Notes: generated from the sequence alone by a model not told the origin. A DNA stretch of 43,830 nucleotides from Variovorax boronicumulans NBRC 103145 (GCF_001591345.1 NZ_BCUS01000048.1:1-43830); one strand, 5' to 3'; counted from the stretch's first letter, positions 8,083 to 16,561 are shown. Translations and numbers: made by a program.

Positions 8083-8852
8083 CCGACACGCTCGCCCGGC
8101 CACTCGAAGGGCGCCATGCGATCGTGACCGGCGGTGCGCGCGGCATCGGCCTGGCCATCGCGCGGCGCTGCCTCGCGAACGGCGCGAGCGTCGCGCTGTG
8201 GGATGTCGAGGCTGCGACGCTGATGGATGCCATGGCGCAACTGGCGCCGCGGGGCACCGTGGTCACATCGTTGGTCGACGTGCGAGACGAAGACCAGATC
8301 GCCCACGCGGCTTCGCAGTCGCAGGAGCGTTTCGGCCGCGTCGACGTGCTCGTCAACAACGCGGGCGTGCTGGGGCCGACGGTGCCCGCGTGGGAGCACA
8401 CGCCCGCGCAATGGCGCCACGTGCTCGACATCAACCTCACGGGCGCCTGGCTGTGCTGCCGCGCCATCGCGCCGCTGATGCTGGCGCAGCGGCGCGGGCG
8501 CATCGTCAACATCGCCTCGGTCGCGGGCAAGGAAGGCAATGGCTTCAACGCCGCCTACTCGGCCTCGAAGGCCGGGCTCATCGCGCTGACCAAGTCGCTC
8601 GGCAAGGAGCTGGCGTCGTCGGGCGTGCTGGTGAACTGCATCACGCCGTCGGCGGCCGACACGGCCGTCTTCGCGGGTGTGCCCGCCGAGCACCGCGAAC
8701 AGCTGCGCACCGCCCTGCTCTCGCGCGTGCCGATGGGGCGCTTTGTCGACGTCGACGAGGTGGCGGCGATGGCCGCGTGGCTGGCGTCGGACGAGTGCTC
8801 GTTCAGCACCGGGGCGGTGTTCGATATCTCCGGAGGGCGCTCGATGTATTGA
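8079..8852 (+). CDS. Short-chain dehydrogenase/reductase, FabG-like
   Basis: The protein is 257 residues long with a complete classical SDR signature: TGGARGIG at 17-24, NNAG at 93-96, catalytic Ser147, Tyr160 and Lys164 in YSASK, and a C-terminal FDISGGRSMY resembling FabG-type enzymes. It should oxidise or reduce a hydroxy/keto group with NAD(P). Its start overlaps the stop of the NTF2-like gene, and a metallo-beta-lactamase-fold gene follows after 44 bases. This supports a shared operon and a joint catabolic role. The substrate is unknown. Confidence 0.9.
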   Translation: MTDTLARPLEGRHAIVTGGARGIGLAIARRCLANGASVALWDVEAATLMDAMAQLAPRGTVVTSLVDVRDEDQIAHAASQSQERFGRVDVLVNNAGVLGPTVPAWEHTPAQWRHVLDINLTGAWLCCRAIAPLMLAQRRGRIVNIASVAGKEGNGFNAAYSASKAGLIALTKSLGKELASSGVLVNCITPSAADTAVFAGVPAEHREQLRTALLSRVPMGRFVDVDEVAAMAAWLASDECSFSTGAVFDISGGRSMY

Positions 8853-8896
8853 GCGACGCACCAGGCAGCCCACGCATCCAGACACAGGAGACGACC

Positions 8897-9970
8897 ATGA
8901 CCCGAGACCCCGACCCCACCGGCTTCGCGCAGATCACCGAACTCGACGGCACGCGCCACGCCGCCATGCCGCAAGACCGCCTGCGCGCCATCCGCCGCGG
9001 CGCCGAAGCCCTGCGCGAGCGGCTGCTCGACGCACCGCCCGTTCACTTCGCGCGCAGCTTCAACCTGCTGCGCATTCCGTACCCCGCGTGGTTCGCCTTC
9101 ACCGGCGTGTACTCGCAGCAGCTGCTCAAGCCGCACATGGTTCACCTGCTGGCGCGCACCGTGCTGGTCCAGTACGACGACTTCGAAGGCCGGCTGCGCA
9201 CGCTGCTCTTCACGCCGGCCGACTTCGAAGCCGGCAACGAAACGCCCTACTTCAAGCGCCTGAGCGACCAGACGCCGAAGTTCCTGCACAAGGCCATCGC
9301 ACCGGTCTACCAGACCGTGCTGCAGGCGCTCGCCGGCTGCGGCGTGGCGCCCGAACAGATCGACCACATCACCTACGACCACCTGCACACGCAGGACGTG
9401 CGCCGCTGGCTCGGCAGCGCGGGCACACCGGGCCTGCTGCCGAACGCGAAGCTGCTGGTGCACCGCCAGGAGCTCGCGAACGTGCAGGGCCTGCTGCCGG
9501 TGCAGGCCGAGTGGTACTGCCCGCACGGCCTGGACGGTGTGCCGACCGAGCGCATCGTCGCCTTCGACGGCAGCCTGCAGCTCGGCCCCGGCGTCGCGCT
9601 GGTGCACACGCCGGGGCACACCGAAGGCAACCACTCGCTGGTGTACCGCACGGGCGACGGCCTGCGCGTGAGCAGCGAGAACGGCGTGTCGGCCGACAGC
9701 TGGGCGCCGCTGCAGTCGCGCCACAACGGCATCCGCCGCTATGCACAGGCCACGGGCGCCGAGGTGATCCTCAACGGCAACACGCAGGAAAGCAGCAACG
9801 ACCAGTACCTGTCGATGGTGCTCGAGAAGACGCTCGCGGGCACCTCGGCGCTGCATGGCTTCAGCAACGTCGTGCCGTCGGCCGAGTGCTCGCCGCACTG
9901 GCTGTTTCCGGGCGCGCCCACGAGCCACCTGTGGGGCGAAACCAGCTTCGGCGCGCTCGTGCGGGCCTGA
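8897..9970 (+). CDS. Metallo-beta-lactamase-fold protein with an altered metal motif
   Basis: The 357-residue protein has the fold's typical blocks: ITYDHLHTQDVRRW at about 159-171 and ALVHTPGHTEGNHSLVY at about 234-250. The usual HxHxDH motif reads H162-L-H164-T-Q-D167-V here, so the final histidine is missing and the aspartate is shifted. The position that normally provides a bridging aspartate reads SSENG (Glu261). His238 and His241 are kept. It may be a mononuclear or atypical hydrolase such as a lactonase or thioesterase, or may bind other ligands. It lies 44 bases after the SDR gene and 40 bases before the MFS gene on the same strand, with AGGAG before the ATG. Confidence 0.8.
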   Translation: MTRDPDPTGFAQITELDGTRHAAMPQDRLRAIRRGAEALRERLLDAPPVHFARSFNLLRIPYPAWFAFTGVYSQQLLKPHMVHLLARTVLVQYDDFEGRLRTLLFTPADFEAGNETPYFKRLSDQTPKFLHKAIAPVYQTVLQALAGCGVAPEQIDHITYDHLHTQDVRRWLGSAGTPGLLPNAKLLVHRQELANVQGLLPVQAEWYCPHGLDGVPTERIVAFDGSLQLGPGVALVHTPGHTEGNHSLVYRTGDGLRVSSENGVSADSWAPLQSRHNGIRRYAQATGAEVILNGNTQESSNDQYLSMVLEKTLAGTSALHGFSNVVPSAECSPHWLFPGAPTSHLWGETSFGALVRA

Positions 9971-10010
9971 CCTGCCAACACGCGCACAAAAAAGAAAAGG
10001 AGACACACCG

Positions 10011-11348
10011 ATGAACACCGCCACCCTCGATGCCGCCGCCGGCGCGCGCACGCCGGCTTCGGCCGATGCGCGCGACGACGCCGCGCTCTTTCGCAAGATC
10101 ACCTGGCGGCTGATGCCGCTGCTGTGCGCCTGCTACGTGCTGAACTACCTGGACCGCACCAACGTCGGCTACGCGCAGCTGCAGATGAAGGACCAGTTGG
10201 GCTTCAGCGACGCGGTGTTCGGCCTGGGGGCGGGCATCTTCTTTCTCGGCTACGCGGTGTTCGAGATCCCGAGCAACCTGATGCTCGCGAAGATCGGCGT
10301 GCGCGCCACGCTGCTGCGCATCATGGGCCTGTGGGGCCTGGCCTCGGCGGCGATGATGTTCGCCACCACGCCCACGCAGTTCTACGTGCTGCGCTTTCTC
10401 ATCGGCGTGTTCGAGGCCGGCTTCGCACCGGGCGTGCTGTTCTACCTGACGCTGTGGTTTCCCTCGCGCCGCCGCGCGCAGGCCACCGCGCTCTTCTTCA
10501 TGGCCTTCGGCGCAGCGCCCATCGTCGCGGGGCCGATCGCCGGGCTCACGATGACCTACCTGGACGGCGTGCTGGCACTGCGCGGGTGGCAGTGGCTGTT
10601 CCTGCTCGAAGGGCTGCCGAGCGTGCTGCTGGGCGTGATCGCCTTTCGCACGCTGTCGAACAGCCCGGCGCAGGCGCCGTGGCTTTCGGCGGCCGAGAAG
10701 CAGCGCGTGGCGCACCTGCTGGCCGAGGACCAGGCCGCGCACGGCGCCGCCGGGCGCCACACCTTCGGCGCGGCGATGCGCGACGGGCGCGTGTGGCTGA
10801 TCGGCTTCATGTCCTTCCTGATCATCCTGGGCATCTATGCGCTGTCGTTCTGGCAACCGACGATCCTGAAGTCGATGGGGCTCAGCGTGCTGCAGATCGG
10901 CTTCTATTCGGTGATTCCCGCCGTGGCCGGCATCGCGGCCAACATCGTCGTGGGGCGCCATTCCGACCGGCACCAGGAGCGCCGCTGGCACTTCGCGCTG
11001 GGCGCGCTCGCGGGCGCGGCCGGGCTGGCGCTGACCACGCTCTTCATGCACAACCCCGTGGCCGCCGTGCTGTGCCTGGCGCTGGCGTCGATGGGCATCT
11101 CGAGCGCCTTCACCGTGCTGTGGGCAATTCCCGGCAGCTTCATGTCCAAGAGCGCGGCGGCGGCGGGCATTGCGCTCATCAGCACCATCGGCGGCAGCGC
11201 GGGGCTGGTGGCACCGATGATGGTGGGCGCGCTCAAGACGCTCACGGGCGGCTTCACGGCCAGCCTGTATGTGCTGAGCGGCGCGCTGGTGCTGTCGGCG
11301 CTGCTCATGCTGCTGGCCCTGCCCCGCAGCGCGCTCGGCCAGCGCTAG
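10011..11348 (+). CDS. MFS transporter, anion:cation symporter (ACS/phthalate permease) type
   Basis: The protein is 445 residues long with about 12 predicted membrane segments. It carries the family block LNYLDRTNVGYAQLQMKDQLG in the first segment and loop, and a central loop of the form TLSNSPAQAPWLSAAEKQRV between segments 6 and 7. These are standard for the ACS family, which takes up organic anions such as tartrate, glucarate, phthalate or aromatic acids by proton symport. A strong AAGGAGA ribosome binding site precedes the ATG at 10011. It is the last gene of the NTF2-SDR-MBL-MFS unit and probably imports that pathway's substrate. Confidence 0.9.
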   Translation: MNTATLDAAAGARTPASADARDDAALFRKITWRLMPLLCACYVLNYLDRTNVGYAQLQMKDQLGFSDAVFGLGAGIFFLGYAVFEIPSNLMLAKIGVRATLLRIMGLWGLASAAMMFATTPTQFYVLRFLIGVFEAGFAPGVLFYLTLWFPSRRRAQATALFFMAFGAAPIVAGPIAGLTMTYLDGVLALRGWQWLFLLEGLPSVLLGVIAFRTLSNSPAQAPWLSAAEKQRVAHLLAEDQAAHGAAGRHTFGAAMRDGRVWLIGFMSFLIILGIYALSFWQPTILKSMGLSVLQIGFYSVIPAVAGIAANIVVGRHSDRHQERRWHFALGALAGAAGLALTTLFMHNPVAAVLCLALASMGISSAFTVLWAIPGSFMSKSAAAAGIALISTIGGSAGLVAPMMVGALKTLTGGFTASLYVLSGALVLSALLMLLALPRSALGQR

Positions 11349-11436
11349 CGCGCACCGCCGGCGCACCACGGCCGGCCCATTTCGGTGCACACGGCTTGCA
11401 TACCAGTTGGCACGGAAGCTGCTGATATGCAGGCCT

Positions 11437-12195
11437 ATGGCCATCTCCGCATCCGAAATCAGTGCACGCATCGTCGAAGCGGTGATGGCACAGAAGCTCG
11501 CGCCCGGCGCGCGCCTGGGCGAGCAGCCGCTGGCGATGCTGTTCGACTGCAGCCGCACCATCGTGCGCGAGGCGCTCACGCGGCTGGCTGCGCGCGGCAT
11601 CGTCACGGTGAGCGCGCGGCGCGGCTGGTTCGTCATCGAGCCCTCGCAGGACGAGGCGCGCGAGGCCTTCGAGGCGCGGCGCGTGATCGAGCTCGGCCTC
11701 ATCCGCAGCACGGGCCGGATCGACAAGGCCGCCCTGCGCCAGTTGAAGGCGCACCTGCAACGTGAAAAGGCCGCACTGAAAGAGAGCGACGTCGGCCACC
11801 GCAGCTTTCTTCTGGGCGACTTCCATGTGTGCCTGGCCGAATGCCTGGGCAACACGCTGCTGGCCGACACGCTGCGCGACTTCACCGCGCGCACCACACT
11901 GATCGCCATGCTCTACCAGAGCACGCACGACGCCGTGCAGTCGTGCGAAGACCACGTGCAGATCGTCGCGGCGCTGGAGCGCGGCGACCACGCCGCCGCC
12001 GAGGCGCTGATGGCCGAACACATCGGCACGGTGCAGTCGGCGCTGCGCGTGCAGGCGCCCGCCGACCCGCTCGCGCAGCTGCGCGATGCGCTGGCACCGC
12101 TGAACAACACCCCCACACCGAAGCGCCGCCGCAACGCCGCGCCCGCCGACGACGCCACCACCGATTCATCGACCTACCTAGGAGCCCTTCTATGA
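11437..12195 (+). CDS. GntR-family regulator, FCD subfamily
   Basis: The protein is 252 residues from the ATG at 11437. Residues about 5-70 form the winged helix, including LAMLFDCSRTIVREALTRLAARGIVTV. Residues about 80-210 form the FCD ligand domain, including RRVIELGLIRS and the FHVCLAECLGN and DHVQIVAALERGD segments that carry metal-ligand histidines in this family. A longer tail rich in Pro, Asn and Arg follows. Its stop overlaps the start of the ABC binding-protein gene by ATGA, so the regulator is transcribed with the transporter it probably controls. The effector is likely the transported solute; that is inference. Confidence 0.9.
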   Translation: MAISASEISARIVEAVMAQKLAPGARLGEQPLAMLFDCSRTIVREALTRLAARGIVTVSARRGWFVIEPSQDEAREAFEARRVIELGLIRSTGRIDKAALRQLKAHLQREKAALKESDVGHRSFLLGDFHVCLAECLGNTLLADTLRDFTARTTLIAMLYQSTHDAVQSCEDHVQIVAALERGDHAAAEALMAEHIGTVQSALRVQAPADPLAQLRDALAPLNNTPTPKRRRNAAPADDATTDSSTYLGALL

Positions 12196-12989
12196 CCTCT
12201 TTCGCCTCCCGCCGCCTTGCCCTCGCGCTGGCCAGCGTCGCCCTGCTGGCCGTCACCGGCGCCGCCCAGGCGCAGAACGCGCTCGACAACGTGCTCAAGG
12301 CCAAGACGATCAAGATCGCCGTGCCCACCGACTACCCGCCGTACGGCTCGGTCGACCGCAACATGCAGCCGCAGGGCCTCGACGTCGAGATGGCGCAGCT
12401 CGTCGCCGCCAAGCTGGGCGTGAAGGTCGAGCTGGTGCCGGTGACCAGCGCCAACCGCATCCCCTACCTGCAGACGCGCAAGGCCGACCTCGTGATCTCC
12501 ACGCTCGGCAAGAACGTCGAGCGCGAGAAGGTGATCGACTTCAGCGCGGCCTACGCGCCCTTCTTCCAGGCCGTGTATGCGGCCAAGAGCATGAAGCTCA
12601 CCAGCTTCGCCGACATGGCCGGCAAGACCGTCGCCGTGACGCGCGGCGCCATGGAAGACCAGGAACTGAACAAGGTGGCGCCGCCTAACGTCGACTACCG
12701 CCGCTTCGAGGACAACAACGCGACGATCGCCGCCTTCGTGGCCGGCCAGACGCAGACCCTCGCCACCAGCGCGGCGGTGGCCGGCGACATGCTCGCGAAG
12801 AACCCGAAGGTGAGCGCCGAGTACAAGCTGCTGCTGAAAGACAGCCCCTGCTTCATCGGCATCGCCAAGGGCGAGACCGCATTGAAGACCCGGGTCAACG
12901 AGATCATTGCCGCCGCCAAGAAGGACGGCACGCTCGACGCGATGTCCAAGAAGTGGCTCGGCAAGGCGGCCGGCGACCTGCCGGTTTGA
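12192..12989 (+). CDS. ABC transporter periplasmic amino-acid-binding protein
   Basis: The protein is 265 residues long with a signal peptide cleaved near TGAAQAQ (about residue 27). The mature part has the family 3 solute-binding blocks KTIKIAVPTDYPPYGSVD, GLDVEMAQLVAAKLGVKVEL and ADLVISTLGKNVEREKVIDF. Such proteins bind polar amino acids or their derivatives in the periplasm. A TAGGAG site precedes the start and the gene overlaps the GntR gene by four bases. It is followed by two permeases and an ATPase, making a complete importer. The exact ligand cannot be read from the sequence. Confidence 0.93.
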   Translation: MTSFASRRLALALASVALLAVTGAAQAQNALDNVLKAKTIKIAVPTDYPPYGSVDRNMQPQGLDVEMAQLVAAKLGVKVELVPVTSANRIPYLQTRKADLVISTLGKNVEREKVIDFSAAYAPFFQAVYAAKSMKLTSFADMAGKTVAVTRGAMEDQELNKVAPPNVDYRRFEDNNATIAAFVAGQTQTLATSAAVAGDMLAKNPKVSAEYKLLLKDSPCFIGIAKGETALKTRVNEIIAAAKKDGTLDAMSKKWLGKAAGDLPV

Positions 12990-13004
12990 TCGAAGGGCGC
13001 GGCC

Positions 13005-13667
13005 ATGGGCATTGAATTCGACTTCGGCGCGGTGCTCGCCGAATGGCCGCTGCTGCTGCGCGGCGTGGCATGGACGCTGGGCCTCACGGCCGTCGGCACC
13101 GTGCTCGGGCTGGCCGTGGGCACGCTGTGCGCGTGGGCCCGCTCGGGCGGGCCGGCGTGGCTGCGCGCGCTCGTGGGCGCGTACGTGGAGCTGATCCGCA
13201 ACACGCCCTTCATCGTGCAGCTGTTCTTCATCTTCTTCGGGCTGCCGGCTGCGGGCGTGAAGCTCTCGCCCGAGGTGGCGTCGGTGATCGCGATGGTGAT
13301 GAACCTGGGCGCGTATTCCACCGAGATCATCCGCGCCGGCATCGAGGCCACGCCCAAGGGGCAGATCGAGGCCGCCGTGAGCCTGGCGCTCAGCAAGGCG
13401 CAGGTGTTCCTGCGCGTGGTGCTGCCGCCGGCGCTCAAGAAGGTGTGGCCCGCGATGGTGAGCCAGATCGTCATCGTGATGCTGGGCTCGGCGGTGTGCG
13501 GGCAGATCTCGACCGAGGAGCTGAGCTATGCGGCCAACCTGATCCAGAGCCGCAACTTCCGCGCCTTCGAATCCTTCATCGTCGCCACGCTCATCTACCT
13601 GGCGTTGGCCGTGGCGCTGCGCCGCCTGCTCCAGTGGGCGGGGCCGCGCTTCTTCTTCGGCCGCTGA
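13005..13667 (+). CDS. ABC transporter permease, polar amino acid type
   Basis: The protein is 220 residues long and has about five membrane helices. The HEQRO-type family features are present: YVELIRNTPFIVQLFFIFFGLP near residue 60, and the cytoplasmic EAA loop IEAAVSLALSKAQVFLRVVLP, which docks on the ATPase. It starts 16 bases after the binding-protein gene and is followed by a second permease after 18 bases, so the two probably form a heterodimeric channel. Confidence 0.93.
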   Translation: MGIEFDFGAVLAEWPLLLRGVAWTLGLTAVGTVLGLAVGTLCAWARSGGPAWLRALVGAYVELIRNTPFIVQLFFIFFGLPAAGVKLSPEVASVIAMVMNLGAYSTEIIRAGIEATPKGQIEAAVSLALSKAQVFLRVVLPPALKKVWPAMVSQIVIVMLGSAVCGQISTEELSYAANLIQSRNFRAFESFIVATLIYLALAVALRRLLQWAGPRFFFGR

Positions 13668-13685
13668 ACGCGAGGCCCTTGCACC

Positions 13686-14339
13686 ATGGTCGATTTTTCT
13701 CTGTGGGACATCCTGCGCAACCTGCTGATGGCGCTGCGCTGGACCGTCGTGCTCTCGCTCATCGCCTTCGTTGGCGGCGGGCTCGTGGGCGGGCTGCTGC
13801 TGTTCGCGCGGCTGCGCGGCGGCAAGGCGGCGCAGCGGGCCGTGGGCCTGTACGTGCAGCTGTTCCAGGGCACGCCGCTGCTGATGCAGCTGTTTCTCGC
13901 CTACTTCGGCATCGCGCTGTTCGGCATCGACGTGTCGGCGTGGACGGCCGCGAGCGTGGCGCTCACGCTGTACACCAGCGCCTTTCTCACCGAGATCTGG
14001 CGCGGCTGCGTGGCCTCGATCCCCAAGGGCCAGTGGGAGGCCTCGGGCAGCCTGGCGCTGAGCTTCGGCGAGCAGATGCGCCACGTGATCCTGCCGCAGG
14101 CCGTGAAGATCGCCATCGCGCCGACGGTCGGCTTCCTGGTGCAGGTGATCAAGGGCACGGCGCTGGCGTCGGTGATCGGCTTTGTCGAACTCACCAAGGC
14201 CGGCAGCATGATTTCGAACGCCACCTTCCAGCCCTTCGTGGTGTTCAGCTGCGTGGCCCTGCTTTATTTCGTGCTGTGCTTCCCCGTGAGCCTGTACGCC
14301 AAGACCCTCGAGAGGAAGACCCATGGCCGCCGTGCTTGA
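13686..14339 (+). CDS. ABC transporter permease, polar amino acid type (second subunit)
   Basis: The protein is 217 residues long with about five membrane helices. The block YVQLFQGTPLLMQLFLAYFG is typical of the family, and the EAA loop WEASGSLALSFGEQMRHVILP is the ATPase contact. It is homologous to, but clearly different from, the permease just upstream, fitting a heterodimer. Its end overlaps the ATPase start by 17 bases, implying tight translational coupling. Confidence 0.93.
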   Translation: MVDFSLWDILRNLLMALRWTVVLSLIAFVGGGLVGGLLLFARLRGGKAAQRAVGLYVQLFQGTPLLMQLFLAYFGIALFGIDVSAWTAASVALTLYTSAFLTEIWRGCVASIPKGQWEASGSLALSFGEQMRHVILPQAVKIAIAPTVGFLVQVIKGTALASVIGFVELTKAGSMISNATFQPFVVFSCVALLYFVLCFPVSLYAKTLERKTHGRRA

Positions 14340-15108
14340 ACCCCAAACCCAACCCGAAGCCGCATCGTTCGCCGCGCCCATCGTGCGCATCACGGCGCTG
14401 CGCAAGTCCTACGGCACGAACGAGGTGCTCAAGGGCATCGACCTGGACGTGAAGCGCGGCGAGGTGATCGCCATCATCGGCAAGAGCGGCTCGGGCAAGA
14501 GCACGCTGCTGCGCTGCATCAACGGGCTCGAGGTGTTCCAGGAAGGTGCGCTCACTGTCGACGGCAAGCCGCTCCTGCACGAGAGCGCGATGGCCATGCG
14601 CACGCTGCGCCAGCGCGTGGGCATGATCTTCCAGGGCTTCAACCTGTTCCCGCACCTCACGGTCGGCAAGAACGTGATGCTGGCGCCCACGCTGGTGAAG
14701 AAGCGTTCGTCGATGGAAGCCGCTTCGCAGGCGCGCAAGCTGCTCGAACGCGTGGGCCTGGCCGAGAAGTTCGATGCGATGCCCGAGCAGCTGTCGGGCG
14801 GCCAGCAACAGCGCGTGGCCATTGCGCGCGCGCTCGCGATGGAACCGGCCGTGCTGCTGTGCGACGAGATCACCTCGGCGCTCGACCCCGAGCTGGTGGG
14901 CGAGGTGCTGCGCGTGGTGGAGTCGCTGGCCGACGAAGGCATGACGCTGTTGATGGTCACGCACGAGATGAGCTTTGCGCGCAAGGTCAGCGACCGCGTG
15001 ATCTTCATGCACCAGGGCCGCGTGCACGAGATGGGCCCGCCAGCGGAACTGTTCGGTGCGCCGCAGACGCCGGAGCTGAAGCAGTTCCTGTCGTCGCTGC
15101 ACGACTGA
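14323..15108 (+). CDS. ABC transporter ATP-binding protein, polar amino acid type
   Basis: The protein is 261 residues long. Walker A GKSGSGKST is at 53-61, the Q-loop MIFQGFNLFPHLTV follows near 101, the signature LSGGQ is at 157-161, and Walker B LLCDE is at 178-182 followed by SALDPE and the switch histidine in TLLMVTHEM. The extended N-terminus of about 20 residues is unusual but harmless. It energises import through the two preceding permeases. The end lies 33 bases from a truncated LysR gene on the other strand, a likely junction of past rearrangement. Confidence 0.94.
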   Translation: MAAVLEPQTQPEAASFAAPIVRITALRKSYGTNEVLKGIDLDVKRGEVIAIIGKSGSGKSTLLRCINGLEVFQEGALTVDGKPLLHESAMAMRTLRQRVGMIFQGFNLFPHLTVGKNVMLAPTLVKKRSSMEAASQARKLLERVGLAEKFDAMPEQLSGGQQQRVAIARALAMEPAVLLCDEITSALDPELVGEVLRVVESLADEGMTLLMVTHEMSFARKVSDRVIFMHQGRVHEMGPPAELFGAPQTPELKQFLSSLHD

Positions 15109-15116
15109 CCGCGCGC

Positions 15117-15142
15117 GCGGCGGCAGCAGCAGCAGCCGCCGC
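15117..15142. repeat. GC-rich inverted repeat after the ABC operon
   Basis: GCGGCGGC and GCCGCCGC form an eight-base perfect stem around a ten-base AGC-repeat loop. There is no T-tract on either side, so a classical intrinsic terminator is not supported. It spans the junction between the ABC ATPase gene and the broken end of the LysR gene. Confidence 0.4.
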
Positions 15143-15462
15143 TACAGGTGCTGCGATTCGTCGATGCCCAGCCGCAGCCCCGCGGCCAGCGGCGGCACCA
15201 GCCGTCCGCCGCGCCGCTCGACCTCTTCGCCTGCCTTCAGCAGCTGCTGCACCTGCTGGAAGAGTTCGTCGCCGGCCGCGGTCAGCTGCACGCCCTGCTG
15301 GCTGCGCGCGAACAGCGCGTGCCCGAGGATGCCTTCGAGCTCCCTCACGCGGGCCGTGATGGCCGGTTGGCTGACAAAGAGGTGGCGGGCCGCCGCGTTG
15401 ACGGAGCCCAATGTCGCGGCCCAGTGAAAGGCCTCCAGTTGCCGGAAGGTGATGCGCAACAC
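15142..15462 (-). pseudogene. LysR-family regulator, truncated after the DNA-binding domain
   Basis: The frame encodes 106 residues: a complete LysR N-terminal helix-turn-helix (TFRQLEAFHWAATLGSVNAA through SQPAITARVRELEGILGHAL), the linker helix with LTAAGDELFQQVQQLLKAGE, and the first strand of the ligand-binding domain (LRLGIDES). It then stops at QHL. Normal members are about 300 residues, so nearly 200 are missing. The frames downstream do not resume the domain, and the sequence there runs directly into the end of the ABC ATPase gene. A deletion or rearrangement is therefore more likely than a frameshift. The remnant could still make a DNA-binding peptide. Confidence 0.8.
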
Positions 15463-15871
15463 CGCAGCCCCCTTTCAGCCGAGGGCTGTCGTGGACGTGC
15501 AGGGGTACACCGCGGCCTGTTCGCTCTTCTGCTTCATGTCTGCCTTCTTTCAAAGCAATTCAATCGCATCGAATGGCGAGAAGGCCACGCAACGGGGAAT
15601 TCTAATTGCGTGAATTCCCATGACCACGGACGCAAACCACGGATCCAATCCAATTCAACAGAGGTGATTCCTTCTCATCAAATCCTTGAATTAACCGACT
15701 CCCAGGCTTGTAAGGCATCGCCGGGAGTGAATTGAGAATTTAGTGCAATCACAGTTCCTGTTAAAGAGAATTTTTTTGATATAGAACTTTGGTGGTAGGT
15801 GCAATTCGACCGAAAGCCACGGGAATCGGTGGGCCTTGTGGGCCTGGCCGGGGCCGCGCGTCAATGCGCCG
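15463..15871. other. Gene-free region between the LysR remnant and idi
   Basis: This 409-base stretch has no credible gene on either strand. It contains a LysR-type inverted repeat at 15595-15619. G+C counted over 15661-15780 is 49 of 120, far below the surrounding genes. It holds several AT-rich runs, including seven T in a row near 15771. It may be what is left after the target gene of the LysR regulator was lost. Confidence 0.6.
15595..15619. promoter_or_regulatory. LysR-type T-N11-A inverted repeat
   Basis: GGGAATTC and GAATTCCC are perfect inverted eight-base arms separated by nine bases. The inner part, TTC-N9-GAA, fits the T-N11-A core of LysR-type boxes. It lies about 130 bases upstream of the start of the truncated LysR gene, the usual place for an autoregulatory site shared with a divergent target. 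No divergent target gene remains. Confidence 0.55.
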
Positions 15872-16417
15872 TCAATGCGTCGCCAATGCGCGCTCCCGCC
15901 AGGCCCCCAGGCCTTCCGGCCCGAAGCGCTCGGCGATGCGGTGCAGCCAGATGGTGAAGTGCGCCGGGGCCCGCGCCAGTTCGCGGTGCAACTCGGGCAA
16001 TGCCAGCCATCGCCACTCGCGCACCTCGCCGGGGTCGGGTTGCGGCAGCCCGTGCGCGATGCCGACGAACACGTGGTCGTACTCGTGCTCGACCAGCTCC
16101 GCGGACACCGCCTCCCGGTAGAGAAAGGCCGTCACCGGCTGCAGCGCGCACCGCAGGCCCAGCTCTTCGTGCAGCCGCCGCAGGGCGGCCGCGCCGGTGT
16201 CCTCGCCGGGGCGCGGATGCCCGCAGCAGCTGTTGCTCCACAGGCCGGGCGAGTGGTACTTGCCCAGCGCGCGCTGCTGCAGCAGCACCCGGCCCTGCGT
16301 GTCGAACAGGAAGATCGAGAACGCCCGGTGCAGGATGCCCTCGCGGTGGGCACTCATCTTTTCGACCGCGTGCAGCGGCCGGTCTTCGGCGTCGACGGCG
16401 ATCAGGAATTCGTCCAT
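15872..16417 (-). CDS. idi: Isopentenyl-diphosphate delta-isomerase, type I
   Basis: The 181-residue protein is a Nudix-fold type I IDI, which interconverts isopentenyl and dimethylallyl diphosphate. Visible features are HRAFSIFLFD at about 30-39, the active-site motif SNSCCGHPRPGED with catalytic Cys65 by alignment to the NSVCGH motif of the E. coli enzyme, and the metal/catalytic EHEYDHVF with Glu112. Length matches the E. coli enzyme. GGAG precedes the ATG by about 7 bases. Bacteria using the MEP pathway make both isomers and do not strictly need IDI, so it is an accessory flux-balancing enzyme here. No carotenoid or other terpenoid gene is next to it. AT-rich DNA lies on both sides, which suggests acquisition. 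Confidence 0.9.
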   Translation of the reverse strand: MDEFLIAVDAEDRPLHAVEKMSAHREGILHRAFSIFLFDTQGRVLLQQRALGKYHSPGLWSNSCCGHPRPGEDTGAAALRRLHEELGLRCALQPVTAFLYREAVSAELVEHEYDHVFVGIAHGLPQPDPGEVREWRWLALPELHRELARAPAHFTIWLHRIAERFGPEGLGAWRERALATH

Positions 16418-16543
16418 GAGCTGCTCCAGAAGTGAGGGCCCGGAGCCTCGCGGCCCCTGCGATTTCCCTGCCCTGGCGGCTTCGAAAAAAACCGGCTCAC
16501 TTCTTTAGCACGTATTTTTTGCCAGGCTGCAATAAGAAATTCA

Positions 16544-16561
16544 AATTAGTTCAAACTAATT
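16544..16561. promoter_or_regulatory. Perfect 18-base operator-like palindrome upstream of idi
   Basis: AATTAGTT and AACTAATT are perfect eight-base arms around CA. It lies about 127 bases upstream of the idi start in AT-rich DNA. The size and symmetry fit a dimeric repressor such as a MarR- or TetR-type protein, but no such gene is adjacent. No cognate regulator can be named. Confidence 0.45.

Noticed and set aside
15463..15871. Remnant transposon or attachment site near the LysR scar
   Set aside because: The only inverted repeat is short and fits a regulator box better. No target-site duplication, transposase remnant or tRNA end was found.
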